Shown: positions 15,481 through 23,640 of the stretch, piece after piece | How the letters are laid out: every line of letters starts with the position of its first letter | Position numbering within the stretch: the stretch's first letter is position 1 | Assembly (NCBI GenBank): GCA_002342025.1 | Contig: DDPD01000059.1 | Coordinates: 1 to 60,423, forward strand | DNA from: Moraxellaceae bacterium UBA2477 | GTDB taxonomy: Bacteria; Pseudomonadota; Gammaproteobacteria; Pseudomonadales; Moraxellaceae | Direction: 5' to 3' | Length of the DNA stretch: 60,423 nucleotides | Position numbers and translations under genes: made by a program | Notes under the pieces: model-generated | What the model was told of the DNA's origin: nothing | Database searches by the model: none | Seen by the model: the letters and a program-made list of their open reading frames with translations, nothing else

Positions 15481-15499
15481 CGGAGGCCAGAAGTAGAAC

Positions 15500-16114
15500 C
15501 TAGGCCAACATGGATTGAGTAATGACCAGTTCGCCGACCAAGTTGATCAACTGATCCACGCGCTCAATGCTGACGCGGATAGAACTACTTTCACTCGCCG
15601 GTGCTACTGCCTGCTGTTTGCTTTCCGGCGCAACCTTTACGTCCAGTGCGACCACATTGCTTTCCACCGAAGCAGTACCATCGCTGACCTCAGCCGCGCC
15701 TAGCACGAGCGCAGACTCTTCCTCGTTGGCAATGGCGCGTATTTTGGCAATGACATCTGTCACGCGCTGTTCGGGCACCTGCTCACCGCCTTGGTGAGCC
15801 GCCAACTGATCCAGCAGCACATCACGCGCCACCAGAGTGATATCAATGATGCGCTCACACAGCTGCAGTTCTTGCTTTCGCACCCGATCTAACAGGGTCT
15901 CAAGGTCATGGGTGACCGAGGCCATATCAGGAAAGCCAAAGGTCGATGCGCTGCCTTTAATCGAATGGGCAGCGCGAAAAATGGCATTGAGTTTTTCACT
16001 ATCGGGCTGATTGAGATCCAGTGACAGCAACAGTGTTTCCAAGCTGGCTAGGTGCTCCGCTGCCTCTTCAAAAAAGATGACATGAAACTCACTGAGATCA
16101 TCATCAAAGCTCAT
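15500..16114 (-). CDS. Truncated CheA: HPt domain plus start of dimerisation domain, no kinase
   Basis: This 204-residue product starts as a chemotaxis histidine kinase. An HPt (P1) domain occupies about residues 5-105, with phospho-accepting His50 in AAHSIKGSASTFGF. A variable acidic linker follows, then residues 176-204 read IRVSIERVDQLINLVGELVI-TQSMLA, the opening helix of the CheA P3 dimerisation domain, ending in TAG. Full-length CheA has 600-750 residues; the P4 ATPase and P5 CheW-binding domains are absent. Downstream DNA does not resume CheA in any frame. It could be a remnant of a broken cheA or a stand-alone phosphotransfer protein; the perfect P1 argues against long decay. It follows the CheX-like gene by 16 bases. 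Confidence 0.8.
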   Translation of the reverse strand: MSFDDDLSEFHVIFFEEAAEHLASLETLLLSLDLNQPDSEKLNAIFRAAHSIKGSASTFGFPDMASVTHDLETLLDRVRKQELQLCERIIDITLVARDVLLDQLAAHQGGEQVPEQRVTDVIAKIRAIANEEESALVLGAAEVSDGTASVESNVVALDVKVAPESKQQAVAPASESSSIRVSIERVDQLINLVGELVITQSMLA

Positions 16115-16130
16115 GGCTATGCCTCCAACA

Positions 16131-16607
16131 TCAACTGGTTAAGAGGCATAAGATGAGTCGACCTTTGGTGTAGCCATCAATGTCAACGACTAAATCCAAA
16201 CAGTGCTCATTACTCAATGTCGCCAATTCAGCGGGAAGTGACTGACCCGGCAGCACTTTATCCGCCAGCGTGACGCGCACGTTATCGTGGTGAGTAAATA
16301 ACCGAGACATCACGTTGAGGACTTCTGCGAAAATCTCCGCCAGGGACTCCTCAAGCTTATTGGCGGCCGCAGACTCAGCCGCTACCCGCGCTGGGATAAG
16401 CGCAAAAGCAGCTGCTGATGAGGCGGCAAAAGCCACATCGGCCATGCATGCAACCACCAACTTCTGGTGGCCATCGTGATACAACCCCGCCAGCGGCAAA
16501 TGGCCATCCCCCGGTTGTTTGTTCAGCGACACATAGACATCGCGACGGACAAAGACAGATAGCGTCTGAGCGACGGCTTCTGGACTGGGTAACTGGTAGT
16601 CACTCAT
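16131..16607 (-). CDS. CheX/CheC-like protein, possible CheY phosphatase
   Basis: This 158-residue cytoplasmic protein is not recognised by clear overall similarity. Its central helix reads LAEIFAEVLNVMSRLF, with Glu91-x3-Glu95-x2-Asn98 and Pro120 22 residues later. That is close to the CheC/CheX/FliY phosphatase signature [D/S]-x3-E-x2-N-x22-P. The length also fits CheX. The neighbouring CheY-like gene, 11 bases upstream in the same operon, would be the natural substrate. CheZ, the usual gammaproteobacterial phosphatase, is absent from the window. Function is inferred from a short motif and context; it could be a degenerate CheX-fold protein. Confidence 0.5.
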   Translation of the reverse strand: MSDYQLPSPEAVAQTLSVFVRRDVYVSLNKQPGDGHLPLAGLYHDGHQKLVVACMADVAFAASSAAAFALIPARVAAESAAANKLEESLAEIFAEVLNVMSRLFTHHDNVRVTLADKVLPGQSLPAELATLSNEHCLDLVVDIDGYTKGRLILCLLTS

Positions 16608-16618
16608 GATGAGGCCCC

Positions 16619-16981
16619 TTAACCCAAATACGTTTCAAGGGCGCGTTGAAAGTCTTCCGGTGTGAATGGCTTACCAATCAGAAAGGCGGCGCCGGAACTT
16701 TCGGCAAGTTCGCGCATTTCATGACTCACTTCCGTGGTCACAAAACCGAACGGCGTTTTGTCGCCATCAGCCCGAAGGTCTTGGAGAAACTCGATGCCAT
16801 TTTTATTCGGCATGTTCCAATCCGACAAAATCACATCGGGTCGTTGGCTTCGCGCCAGCTCTAGAGCTTCTGCGCCATCGGCGGCCTCAACAATCTCGTG
16901 ACCGCGAAATCCGGCCTGGCGCAACATATGGCCGATGACCAGACGCATGGCTTTACTGTCGTCGGCAATGAGTAACTTCAT
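16619..16981 (-). CDS. Single-domain CheY-like response regulator
   Basis: This is a 120-residue stand-alone receiver domain. It has the acidic pair Asp7-Asp8, phospho-acceptor Asp54 (ILSDWNMP), Thr82/Thr83 (FVTTEVS) and Lys104 (IGKPF), so all catalytic residues are present. It lacks an output domain and would act by protein binding, as CheY acts on FliM. It is the first gene of a leftward trio with the CheX-like protein and the truncated CheA. It differs from the CheY normally found beside fliA, which is missing here. No clear promoter was seen in the 165 bases upstream. Confidence 0.88.
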   Translation of the reverse strand: MKLLIADDSKAMRLVIGHMLRQAGFRGHEIVEAADGAEALELARSQRPDVILSDWNMPNKNGIEFLQDLRADGDKTPFGFVTTEVSHEMRELAESSGAAFLIGKPFTPEDFQRALETYLG

Positions 16982-17100
16982 TTTTTGTTCCTGCTTTGTC
17001 TATGACCTGAGCTTGCAGGCTTTCTCGGCAGGGTTCTGTCGCGCTTGAGTCAATGGCAGGGGGTAAAAGTTAGGAGAATTGCAGAGGAATGTTGGCCGAA

Positions 17101-17130
17101 CGTAGTTAATCGAAACTCCAAGTAACTACG
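17101..17130. repeat. 8-bp inverted repeat after the GST gene
   Basis: CGTAGTTA and TAACTACG are complementary arms with a 14-base spacer, located between the GST stop and the CheY-like gene. A CTTTTT run follows in the plus direction. It may be a weak terminator separating the two leftward units, but the loop is long. Confidence 0.35.
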
Positions 17131-17146
17131 GTCGCTTTTTGAGAGC

Positions 17147-17854
17147 TTAACGTTGAACTAAAGTCCGCGCAGCGGTGGCAAAATCACCGGCGGTTTTATC
17201 GTCTGGTTTACTTAATGCAGGCATAGCGACAGGAACGGTTACACCAAACTGACAGGCCGGTCGAACTTTCATGGCATCCAGCCACCGGCGTAAATGCGTG
17301 AGTCCTTCAATTTCTACACCCGACCAACGATAGGTTCTTACCCAACACCAGTTAGCAATGTCAGCAATAGAGTACTCACTACCCGCCAACCACTCCGCCT
17401 GTCCTAAGCGCGTATCTAATACCTCGAACAGGCGTCGGCACTCGTTCTGATAACGCTCAATCGCTACGGGAATTTTCTCTGGCAAATAGCGCGAAAAAAC
17501 ATTGGCCTGTCCCATCATGGGCCCGACTCCGCCCATTTGAAACATCAGCCACTGCAGAGCCGCCATGCGACCTCGCGTGTCTACCGGCAACAGCTTGCCG
17601 GTCTTTTCAGCGAGATAAATGAGGATGGCGCCGGACTCAAAAATCACCAAATCGTTGGCATCGTGATCGACCAAGACAGGGATGCGACCATTGGGGTTGA
17701 GTGCCAAAAACTCAGGCTGCTTCTGTTCATTTCCCAATAGATTGACCGCTACTGTCTCGTAGGCAAGTCCGAGCTCTGCCAGCGCGACCGACACTTTCCA
17801 GCCATTGGGCGTTGGCGCGGTATACAGCGTAAGTCCCATTTTAGATGACGTCAT
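17147..17854 (-). CDS. Glutathione S-transferase family protein
   Basis: This 235-residue cytosolic protein has a thioredoxin-like GST N-terminal domain (about 8-90) with LYTAPTPNGWKVSVALAELG and the glutathione-gamma-Glu contact motif FESGAILIYLAEK. A helical C-terminal domain follows, with WLMFQMGGVGPMMGQ and SIADIANWCWV. It resembles the YfcG/YghU-like GSTs, which conjugate glutathione or reduce disulfides; the substrate cannot be told. It is the last gene of a group with the TrhA-like (12-base gap) and AhpD-like genes. Confidence 0.9.
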   Translation of the reverse strand: MTSSKMGLTLYTAPTPNGWKVSVALAELGLAYETVAVNLLGNEQKQPEFLALNPNGRIPVLVDHDANDLVIFESGAILIYLAEKTGKLLPVDTRGRMAALQWLMFQMGGVGPMMGQANVFSRYLPEKIPVAIERYQNECRRLFEVLDTRLGQAEWLAGSEYSIADIANWCWVRTYRWSGVEIEGLTHLRRWLDAMKVRPACQFGVTVPVAMPALSKPDDKTAGDFATAARTLVQR

Positions 17855-17866
17855 AGCAAAACACCC

Positions 17867-18514
17867 TTAAGCAGAAGGAATAACATAAAGCCCAATCATG
17901 ACGCAGTGACAGGCAGCACCAGCGGCCACAAAGACATGCCAGATGGCATGGGTATAGCGCACTTGCTTTGCCGCATAAAACGCCGCGCCCAACGTAAAGC
18001 ACAAACCGCCCGCCAACAGCAGCCAGAAGCCTTCACGCGGCATGGCTTGCCATAGGTCCTGAATGAGCAGCATCGACAACCAACCCATGAGCAGGTAGGT
18101 AATGAGCGACATGCGCTTGAAGCGATGAATAAAGTAAATTTTGAATACGATGCCAGCCAGTGCTAGACCCCAAATCACCCAGAGCATGATCTGTGCTGCC
18201 TGGGTGTTTAGCGTCAGCATCAACATGGGGGTGTACGTACCCGCAATGAGCAAATAAATCGCGCAATGATCGAGTCGCTTAAACAATGCCTTGGTTTCGA
18301 CATGCGTCATGCTGTGATAGAGCGTAGAGCACAGAAACAACAGAATCAGGCTGGCGCCATAAATCGCTACACCGGCTAACTCAGCAGCCGCCAGCACGGG
18401 AATGGCTTTCACCATTAGCAGCGTGACGCCTACCGTGGCTGCAATGGTGCCCAGGCCGTGACTCACCGCATTGGCAATTTCTTCTGCTAAAGAATAGGGA
18501 GCATTAGCTGACAT
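17867..18514 (-). CDS. Hemolysin III / TrhA-family membrane protein
   Basis: This 215-residue protein has about seven membrane helices and the hemolysin III/PAQR-like pattern: NAVSHGLG near residue 20, LYHSMTHVETKALFKRLDHC around 63-83 with the conserved Ser, His and Asp, and a final THAIWHVFVAAGAACH. These His and Asp residues form the family metal site. Bacterial members (TrhA, YqfA) are linked to membrane energetics or lipid homeostasis rather than true haemolysis. It overlaps the upstream AhpD-like gene by 11 bases. Confidence 0.92.
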   Translation of the reverse strand: MSANAPYSLAEEIANAVSHGLGTIAATVGVTLLMVKAIPVLAAAELAGVAIYGASLILLFLCSTLYHSMTHVETKALFKRLDHCAIYLLIAGTYTPMLMLTLNTQAAQIMLWVIWGLALAGIVFKIYFIHRFKRMSLITYLLMGWLSMLLIQDLWQAMPREGFWLLLAGGLCFTLGAAFYAAKQVRYTHAIWHVFVAAGAACHCVMIGLYVIPSA

Positions 18515-19145
18515 GAGAGTTCCTTGTATGAATGGGCGCGGACGCCAGCACGCCTTCTAAACGGGTATCCAGCGGGAGGCCCGTACTGTTCAACACTCCC
18601 GCCAGCATTTCGTAATGCCCTATAAGCATGACTACCTCTAATAGACGACGCTCGCCGTAATGAGCTTCTAGCACCGCCCAACTGTCCTCCGCAATCATGC
18701 GGTCATGATGAAACTCATCACAGGCTTGCAGGAGTGCCTTCACATGGGGCTCCCAGCCCAGTGCTTCGGATCCGAGAGGAATGCGCGATATATCCTCCGC
18801 TGTTACACCTGCACGCAAACCGATATCGACATGCTGCCCCCATTCATAGCGACACCTACAATTCCAGCCCACACGCAAAATGACCAACTCGGTATCTCGC
18901 CGAGGCAACGCACCAAAAGGCATCAAGCATTTAGCAAACATCAGCCAATTCCAAAACAATCGGAAGTTGCGCATCAGCATCAAAAACAAATTCGAGGCCT
19001 CAAGGCGACCCACCTTGTTAATGGTGTGCATGAGCAGACGTTGCGCTCGCGTTGAGGTCTGTGCTGTCAGTGGCTTCAAGCGCACACGGCCTGGCGTTAT
19101 CCAACCACCGGGCGGGGTTAACTGATCTGTCATCGCTGTCTTCAT
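18504..19145 (-). CDS. Carboxymuconolactone decarboxylase / AhpD-like protein
   Basis: This 213-residue protein belongs to the all-helical CMD/AhpD family. The core is WNCRCRYEWGQHVDIGLRAG (about 103-122), with Cys residues and the EWxxH pattern shared by AhpD-type proteins, and a later helix LLEVVMLIGHYEMLAGVLN. Members act as peroxidase reductants or lactone decarboxylases; which applies here is not visible. It is first in the CMD-TrhA-GST group and divergent from the DUF6351 gene across 134 AT-rich bases. Confidence 0.82.
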   Translation of the reverse strand: MKTAMTDQLTPPGGWITPGRVRLKPLTAQTSTRAQRLLMHTINKVGRLEASNLFLMLMRNFRLFWNWLMFAKCLMPFGALPRRDTELVILRVGWNCRCRYEWGQHVDIGLRAGVTAEDISRIPLGSEALGWEPHVKALLQACDEFHHDRMIAEDSWAVLEAHYGERRLLEVVMLIGHYEMLAGVLNSTGLPLDTRLEGVLASAPIHTRNSHVS

Positions 19146-19184
19146 TGTCTATATCCTTGTTTTTATTATTTACTTTTGGCTAAC

Positions 19185-19204
19185 AAACGTCGCAACCAAC
19201 GTTT
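19185..19204. promoter_or_regulatory. Inverted repeat between the AhpD-like and DUF6351 genes
   Basis: AAACGT-N8-ACGTTT lies in the divergent intergenic region, which is notably AT-rich. It could be an operator for either gene. The arms are only 6 bp, so chance is possible. Confidence 0.3.
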
Positions 19205-19279
19205 TTCTTTATTTTGATATACGTTTCGTTTATGTTGATCTTTCATTAAGAACAATAATAAAACCGACAGGTTACTACT

Positions 19280-21583
19280 ATGAGTCGCTCCTTTGCAGCA
19301 CTTGCCCCGCTCCTTGCCACACTTCTTTTCATCACCTCATGTGGATTCTCTGACAAGCCCACAACCGCCAAAGGCCCTGCTCAACCTGACACGAACGATC
19401 CTGGCGATAACAACGCTGGTGTTGAAGCAAAAGAAAATGCTCAGATTGTGGTTTTATCCAACCGTGCTGACATGCTTAGTGGCGGCGATGCCCTGATTGA
19501 GATTATCCCGCCTAAAGACCAGAGCATTACCAAGCTGAATGCAACGCTCAACGGCGCCGACATCAGCGGAGAGTTCGCTCAACGAGCCAACCAACGCTGG
19601 ATGGGCCGAATCAAAACCATGATCGTGGGTGAAAATACTTTAATCGTTCGTGTTAATGATCTTGCCAGCATCACCAGCAAACTACGTAACTACCCCAACG
19701 AAGGTCCAATTTTTTCAGGTCCACCGGTTCCACGCTTGCATTGCCAAGATGGTGGCGAACCGTTGACCTGCAACCAAGCCCCGGAATACACATTTCTGTA
19801 CAAGTCATCACAGCCGGGCACTTTTGGCTTAAAACCATATGATGTCAAAAATCCGCCCAGTGATATCGCTAACACCACTACAGATCATGGTGTGACCGTA
19901 CCGTTTGTTGTGCGTCAAGAACGTGGTTATCAAGATCGTGACGAATACCGCATCTTGACCCTATTTAAGCCTGGTCAATCTTGGGAGCCATGGCAACCTC
20001 AACCTCAATGGAATCGTAAAGTCCTTATTACTCATGGGGGTAATTGCGGCACTTCGTTTACTCCGGGAACGGCCAAGCTGAATGACTTCTCCGGAACATT
20101 TAATGATGTTCCGGTGATCGAGCAAAGTTATGTAACCGGCTTGGGACTAGGTTTTGCGGTCATGTCCACCGCCTTAAATAACGGTGGACATAATTGTGAC
20201 GTGGTGTTGCAGGCTGAATCCATGGTCATGGCCAAAGAACGCATCGTTGAGCAATACGGTCCGATTCGCTATACCCTCGGAACGGGTTGCTCAGGCGGGT
20301 CTATTACGCAAACCACAGTCGCCAATGCCTATCCTGGCATTTATCAAGGGCTCATTACCATGTGTGCCTACCCAGACTCGATGACTGCCGGCATGCAGTT
20401 TGCTGATCTACACATGATGCGTAATTACTTTGAAAGCCAGGACAGCCTGGCCCGGGGTGTCGTTTGGGCGCCAACGCAATGGGGAGATGTTGAGGGACAC
20501 CTATCGCATGTCAATGCCGTAACGGCGGATGAGGGACTGTTTAAGGCTGCTACGAACCCTGTTGGTACGTGCTATGGACCTAATAGCTACCACCCTCAAA
20601 ACAATCCAAAGGGACAGCGCTGCGGCCTGATTGACTGGCTGACCCACATTGTTGGCCTCCGCGAACCCGCCCTGTGGACTCCCATGGAAAAGTCGGCCGG
20701 ATTCGGTTTTGCCAATTTACCTTTGGGCAATACGGGTGTGCAGTACGGCCTGTTACCGTTCTTACAGGGGCGTATTACCGGTCAGCAATTTGCTGACCTC
20801 AATATTCATATTGGTGGTTTGGATATCGACATCAAACCCCAACCCGAGCGAACACAAGCCGAGCGTATCGCGGTCAGCAATTTGTATAAAAGCGGCATGA
20901 TTATGGTGGGCAACAACTTGAACACGGTGCCAATCCTAAACTTTGTTGGCCCCGACCCAGGAATTGCGCACGATTCTTTGCATGCGTGGTGGGTACGCTG
21001 GCGCCTTGATCGTGAACATGGCAATCATGACAATCACGTGATGTGGGCTGGTGTAACACCGCTTATTGGCGACTTAAATTGGGTCCATGAGGGCATCGTC
21101 GCCATGGATAAGTGGGTCGCTGCCATGGAAAAAGACAAGAGCACTCGCCCCATTTCAGTCAAAGTCGTTGCTAATAAACCTGCAGATCTGCAGGACCGCT
21201 GCATTTTGCCAACAGGTGTCGCCGCTATTGGAGAAGCCTGCGTTGGTGTGGCTCAGCGCGCCTACGCGTATGGCACACCCCGCACACAAGCCGGTGACGC
21301 CATTTATGGTGATAATTTAGACTGCGAATTAAAGCCCTATGATCCCGCTAAAGAATACGGCCCACTCATCAATCTGATTCTGCCCGACCAGCTCATCGCA
21401 CTAAAAGAAGTCTTTAAAGACGGTGTCTGCGACTATAGCAAGCCCCCAAGAGGCATAGTGCCAACTCAAACATGGCTGACCTACATTGATGCTCAGGGTA
21501 AACGAATTGTTGGTGGCAAAAAGCTCCCCCCCTCGCCGGCCTTATCAGGTCTGGGCTTAAGCTCACCTACATTTAATTACTGA
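19280..21583 (+). CDS. DUF6351-family secreted lipoprotein, putative hydrolase fold
   Basis: This 767-residue protein starts with a lipoprotein signal peptide; the lipobox ITSC places the lipidated Cys at residue 21, and Gly at +2 suggests the outer membrane. A short disordered linker and a beta-rich N-terminal module precede the main domain, which I recognise as DUF6351. Around residue 334 the motif GTGCSGGS (Ser338 candidate) resembles the nucleophile elbow of tannase-like alpha/beta hydrolases, with HDSLHAWW later as a possible His site. Several Cys pairs fit periplasmic or surface disulfides. Length is normal for DUF6351. The substrate is unknown. It stands alone, divergent from the AhpD-like gene and ending 14 bases before tRNA-Glu. 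Confidence 0.75.
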   Translation: MSRSFAALAPLLATLLFITSCGFSDKPTTAKGPAQPDTNDPGDNNAGVEAKENAQIVVLSNRADMLSGGDALIEIIPPKDQSITKLNATLNGADISGEFAQRANQRWMGRIKTMIVGENTLIVRVNDLASITSKLRNYPNEGPIFSGPPVPRLHCQDGGEPLTCNQAPEYTFLYKSSQPGTFGLKPYDVKNPPSDIANTTTDHGVTVPFVVRQERGYQDRDEYRILTLFKPGQSWEPWQPQPQWNRKVLITHGGNCGTSFTPGTAKLNDFSGTFNDVPVIEQSYVTGLGLGFAVMSTALNNGGHNCDVVLQAESMVMAKERIVEQYGPIRYTLGTGCSGGSITQTTVANAYPGIYQGLITMCAYPDSMTAGMQFADLHMMRNYFESQDSLARGVVWAPTQWGDVEGHLSHVNAVTADEGLFKAATNPVGTCYGPNSYHPQNNPKGQRCGLIDWLTHIVGLREPALWTPMEKSAGFGFANLPLGNTGVQYGLLPFLQGRITGQQFADLNIHIGGLDIDIKPQPERTQAERIAVSNLYKSGMIMVGNNLNTVPILNFVGPDPGIAHDSLHAWWVRWRLDREHGNHDNHVMWAGVTPLIGDLNWVHEGIVAMDKWVAAMEKDKSTRPISVKVVANKPADLQDRCILPTGVAAIGEACVGVAQRAYAYGTPRTQAGDAIYGDNLDCELKPYDPAKEYGPLINLILPDQLIALKEVFKDGVCDYSKPPRGIVPTQTWLTYIDAQGKRIVGGKKLPPSPALSGLGLSSPTFNY

Positions 21584-21597
21584 CAGATATAGATTGG

Positions 21598-21673
21598 TGG
21601 CGTCCCTATGAGGATTCGAACCTCAGTTACCGGCTTGAAAAGCCGGCGTCCTAGGCCGCTAGACGATAGGGAC
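21598..21673 (-). tRNA. tRNA-Glu (UUC anticodon)
   Basis: A complete 76-base cloverleaf is seen on the minus strand. The acceptor stem GTCCCTA pairs with TAGGGAC, and the anticodon stem CCGGC/GCCGG closes the loop TTTTCAA with anticodon TTC. The T arm TGAGG-TTCGAAT-CCTCA is perfect, and the 3' end GCCA is genomically encoded. A good sigma-70 promoter lies just upstream. Confidence 0.97.
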
Positions 21674-21687
21674 GAATGAGCGAGGCG

Positions 21688-21715
21688 ATGGTAGCAGCGA
21701 GTGTCTTGCTGTCAA
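21688..21715 (-). promoter_or_regulatory. Sigma-70 promoter of tRNA-Glu
   Basis: Reading leftward, TTGACA, 16 bases and TACCAT precede the tRNA by 14 bases, with a GC-rich stretch (CGCCTCGC) between -10 and start, as in stringently controlled stable-RNA promoters. The -35 box overlaps the stop codon of the upstream reductase gene. Confidence 0.65.
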
Positions 21716-22731
21716 GCCGACGTCGATTGCAATCGGGCGAGCAATTCAGCGCCAGACCAGGATCGACGATCGGCACCTGCCTGCTCTGCTTCACGGATAA
21801 GTTGGAGCAAGCTCGCATTAACCGGCGCCCTGCGACCCAATTCAGATGCTAGCGTCACCACCTCCCCTTGAATCCAGTCCACCTCCGTTCGGCGGCCAGC
21901 CTCAAGGTCTTCCCACATTGACGATCTCGCCAACGGATCCATGGCCAACATACGCTGCGCTAACCGCTGAAACAGCCAGTCCGGCACGTTGAGCAAACGC
22001 GCCAACCAGTGCGGAGGCAACGCGGTCAGTTGCATGGGTTTTATGCCTGCCGCGCTATACACAGCCAACGCTTCACGCTGCGCCAAAGACAAACATCGGC
22101 GATAGTCTCGCTGACTTAACTCCGCCTTTAAGGGCAAATTCGACAGCGCATTAATCGCATTATTCAAGTTCAATAGTAACTTTCCCCAGAGCACGGCAGG
22201 CATATCGTTTTGGGCGTTAAACGCCAGCCCAGCGCGGGAGAAGACACCTGAGTATGCCGATAGCCCTTCATGTGCCGCCACATCCAGCGCGCCGAAAGAG
22301 CCTTGGTGAAAGCGACCGTCGCCACAATTCAGCACGTTAAAAGGCACCATGCCCGCCAGCACAGTCTGACTCGGCATAGAAGCGCGCAGCACTTCCGCAT
22401 TGCGCACGCCATTTTGAAAGCTGATAACTATCGCTCCCGGCTTTAGGTGTTGGGCCAGCTCAAGGGCAACATCGGCGGTGGCGGCCGACTTAACCGTTAC
22501 CAAAACAAGGTCACAGTGAGCCAAGGCGCTAACGTGGGTCGCTAAATTCAGTGCGTCAGCGGCAAGCGTTTGGTCCCGCCCCAAATAGTCGGTGACACGG
22601 AGACCCGTATTTTGTAAGGCGTTCAATAGGGTTGGTCGTCCCACATAGACCACTGAGGCACCTGCAACTTGTAAGCAGCCGCCAAGGTATAGCCCGACAC
22701 TCCCTGCCCCCATAATTCCAACGCTATGCAT
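21712..22731 (-). CDS. 2-dehydropantoate 2-reductase-like protein (PanE/ApbA family)
   Basis: The 339-residue protein has an N-terminal Rossmann NADP-binding site (VGIMGAGSVGLYLGGCL), the family stretch KSAATADVALELAQ and the conserved ISFQNGVRNAEVL. A helical C-terminal domain follows, with the catalytic-type Lys in AVLWGKLLLNLNNAINALSN. The family reduces ketopantoate to pantoate for coenzyme A synthesis, but many paralogues act on other 2-keto acids, so pantothenate synthesis is not certain. It is divergent from the SDR gene across 81 bases. Confidence 0.85.
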   Translation of the reverse strand: MHSVGIMGAGSVGLYLGGCLQVAGASVVYVGRPTLLNALQNTGLRVTDYLGRDQTLAADALNLATHVSALAHCDLVLVTVKSAATADVALELAQHLKPGAIVISFQNGVRNAEVLRASMPSQTVLAGMVPFNVLNCGDGRFHQGSFGALDVAAHEGLSAYSGVFSRAGLAFNAQNDMPAVLWGKLLLNLNNAINALSNLPLKAELSQRDYRRCLSLAQREALAVYSAAGIKPMQLTALPPHWLARLLNVPDWLFQRLAQRMLAMDPLARSSMWEDLEAGRRTEVDWIQGEVVTLASELGRRAPVNASLLQLIREAEQAGADRRSWSGAELLARLQSTSA

Positions 22732-22812
22732 TGCCTACCCCTCTGCTAAACTCATCTTTTAATGGCAGCATAGCAGCTGCCCACGCCACTGACGTTAAGG
22801 AGAATGCGCATC

Positions 22813-23640
22813 ATGCAACAACAAATTCTAGTGACCGGGGGCAATAGTGGCATTGGCCTGGAAATGGTTCGCGCGTTTATTCACCAAGGTCATGAGGTCA
22901 TGATTGCCGCCCGCGATTTAGGTAAGTCACTGGGCGTCATTCAAGCCTTGAAGCGCGAGACTCCTAACGCTCGTCTACATGCTGTGGCACTTGACCTTGC
23001 GGACTTTGCCAGCATTGACAACGCGGCACGCGAGATCCTCAACACACTCACTCAACTCGACACCGTGATGCTGAATGCCGGCAGCTTTACGCGCGGGCTA
23101 CGCAGCCAAGCCAATGGCCTAGAAAGCATGATGGGGAGTATGCATTTTGGACATTTCCGCCTCATGGAGCACTTGTTACCGCAGTTGAAGGTTGCCACCG
23201 AAGCTCGCGTGGTCATGACGGCATCCGTCGCGCACTGGACTGGCCGCATTGATGAAACCGCCTTTACCGACTACAGCCGTTACGGTTCCGATATCGTGGC
23301 CTATGGTTCAGCCAAGCTGGCTAACTTGATCTATGCCCGCGAACTGGCCAGACGCGTGGAAGGCAGCGCGATCCGCGTAAACGCATTTCATCCGGGCGGT
23401 GTGGCCACGGGCATTTGGCGTGAAATGCCGGGGCCGATTCAACGGATCGTGGATAAAGTACTTATCACCCCTGCGAAAGGCGCTGATACAGCGATTTGGC
23501 TTGCCACCAGCGAAGCCGCGAAACATCACCACGGCGGCTATTTCACGCGACGCAAAGGCGATTTCAGCAAGCCATCAAGTCGCAACAAAGCACTCGCTGC
23601 TAGCCTGTGGGCGGCTAGCGAGCGAATTGCCGGCCTTTAA
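22813..23640 (+). CDS. Short-chain dehydrogenase/reductase
   Basis: This 275-residue SDR has the cofactor motif LVTGGNSGIGLEM at the N-terminus, the NAG motif (VMLNAGSF) and a YxxxK active site in AYGSAKLANLIYARELARR. The layout resembles retinol-dehydrogenase or protochlorophyllide-reductase-like SDRs; the substrate is unknown. Two ATGs lie nine bases apart; the second is preferred because the AAGGAG site (22797-22802) is 10 bases from it and only one base from the first. It converges on the glutathione peroxidase gene with a 4-base overlap. Confidence 0.9.
   Translation: MQQQILVTGGNSGIGLEMVRAFIHQGHEVMIAARDLGKSLGVIQALKRETPNARLHAVALDLADFASIDNAAREILNTLTQLDTVMLNAGSFTRGLRSQANGLESMMGSMHFGHFRLMEHLLPQLKVATEARVVMTASVAHWTGRIDETAFTDYSRYGSDIVAYGSAKLANLIYARELARRVEGSAIRVNAFHPGGVATGIWREMPGPIQRIVDKVLITPAKGADTAIWLATSEAAKHHHGGYFTRRKGDFSKPSSRNKALAASLWAASERIAGL

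Noticed and set aside
16982..17060. FliA-like promoter before the CheY-like gene
   Set aside because: TTCTCGGC resembles the -10 box, but the base run at the -35 spacing does not resemble AAACTTTA.
19146..21673. Genomic island inserted at tRNA-Glu carrying the DUF6351 gene
   Set aside because: No integrase, no repeat of the tRNA 3' end and no clear change of character except AT-rich intergenic DNA.
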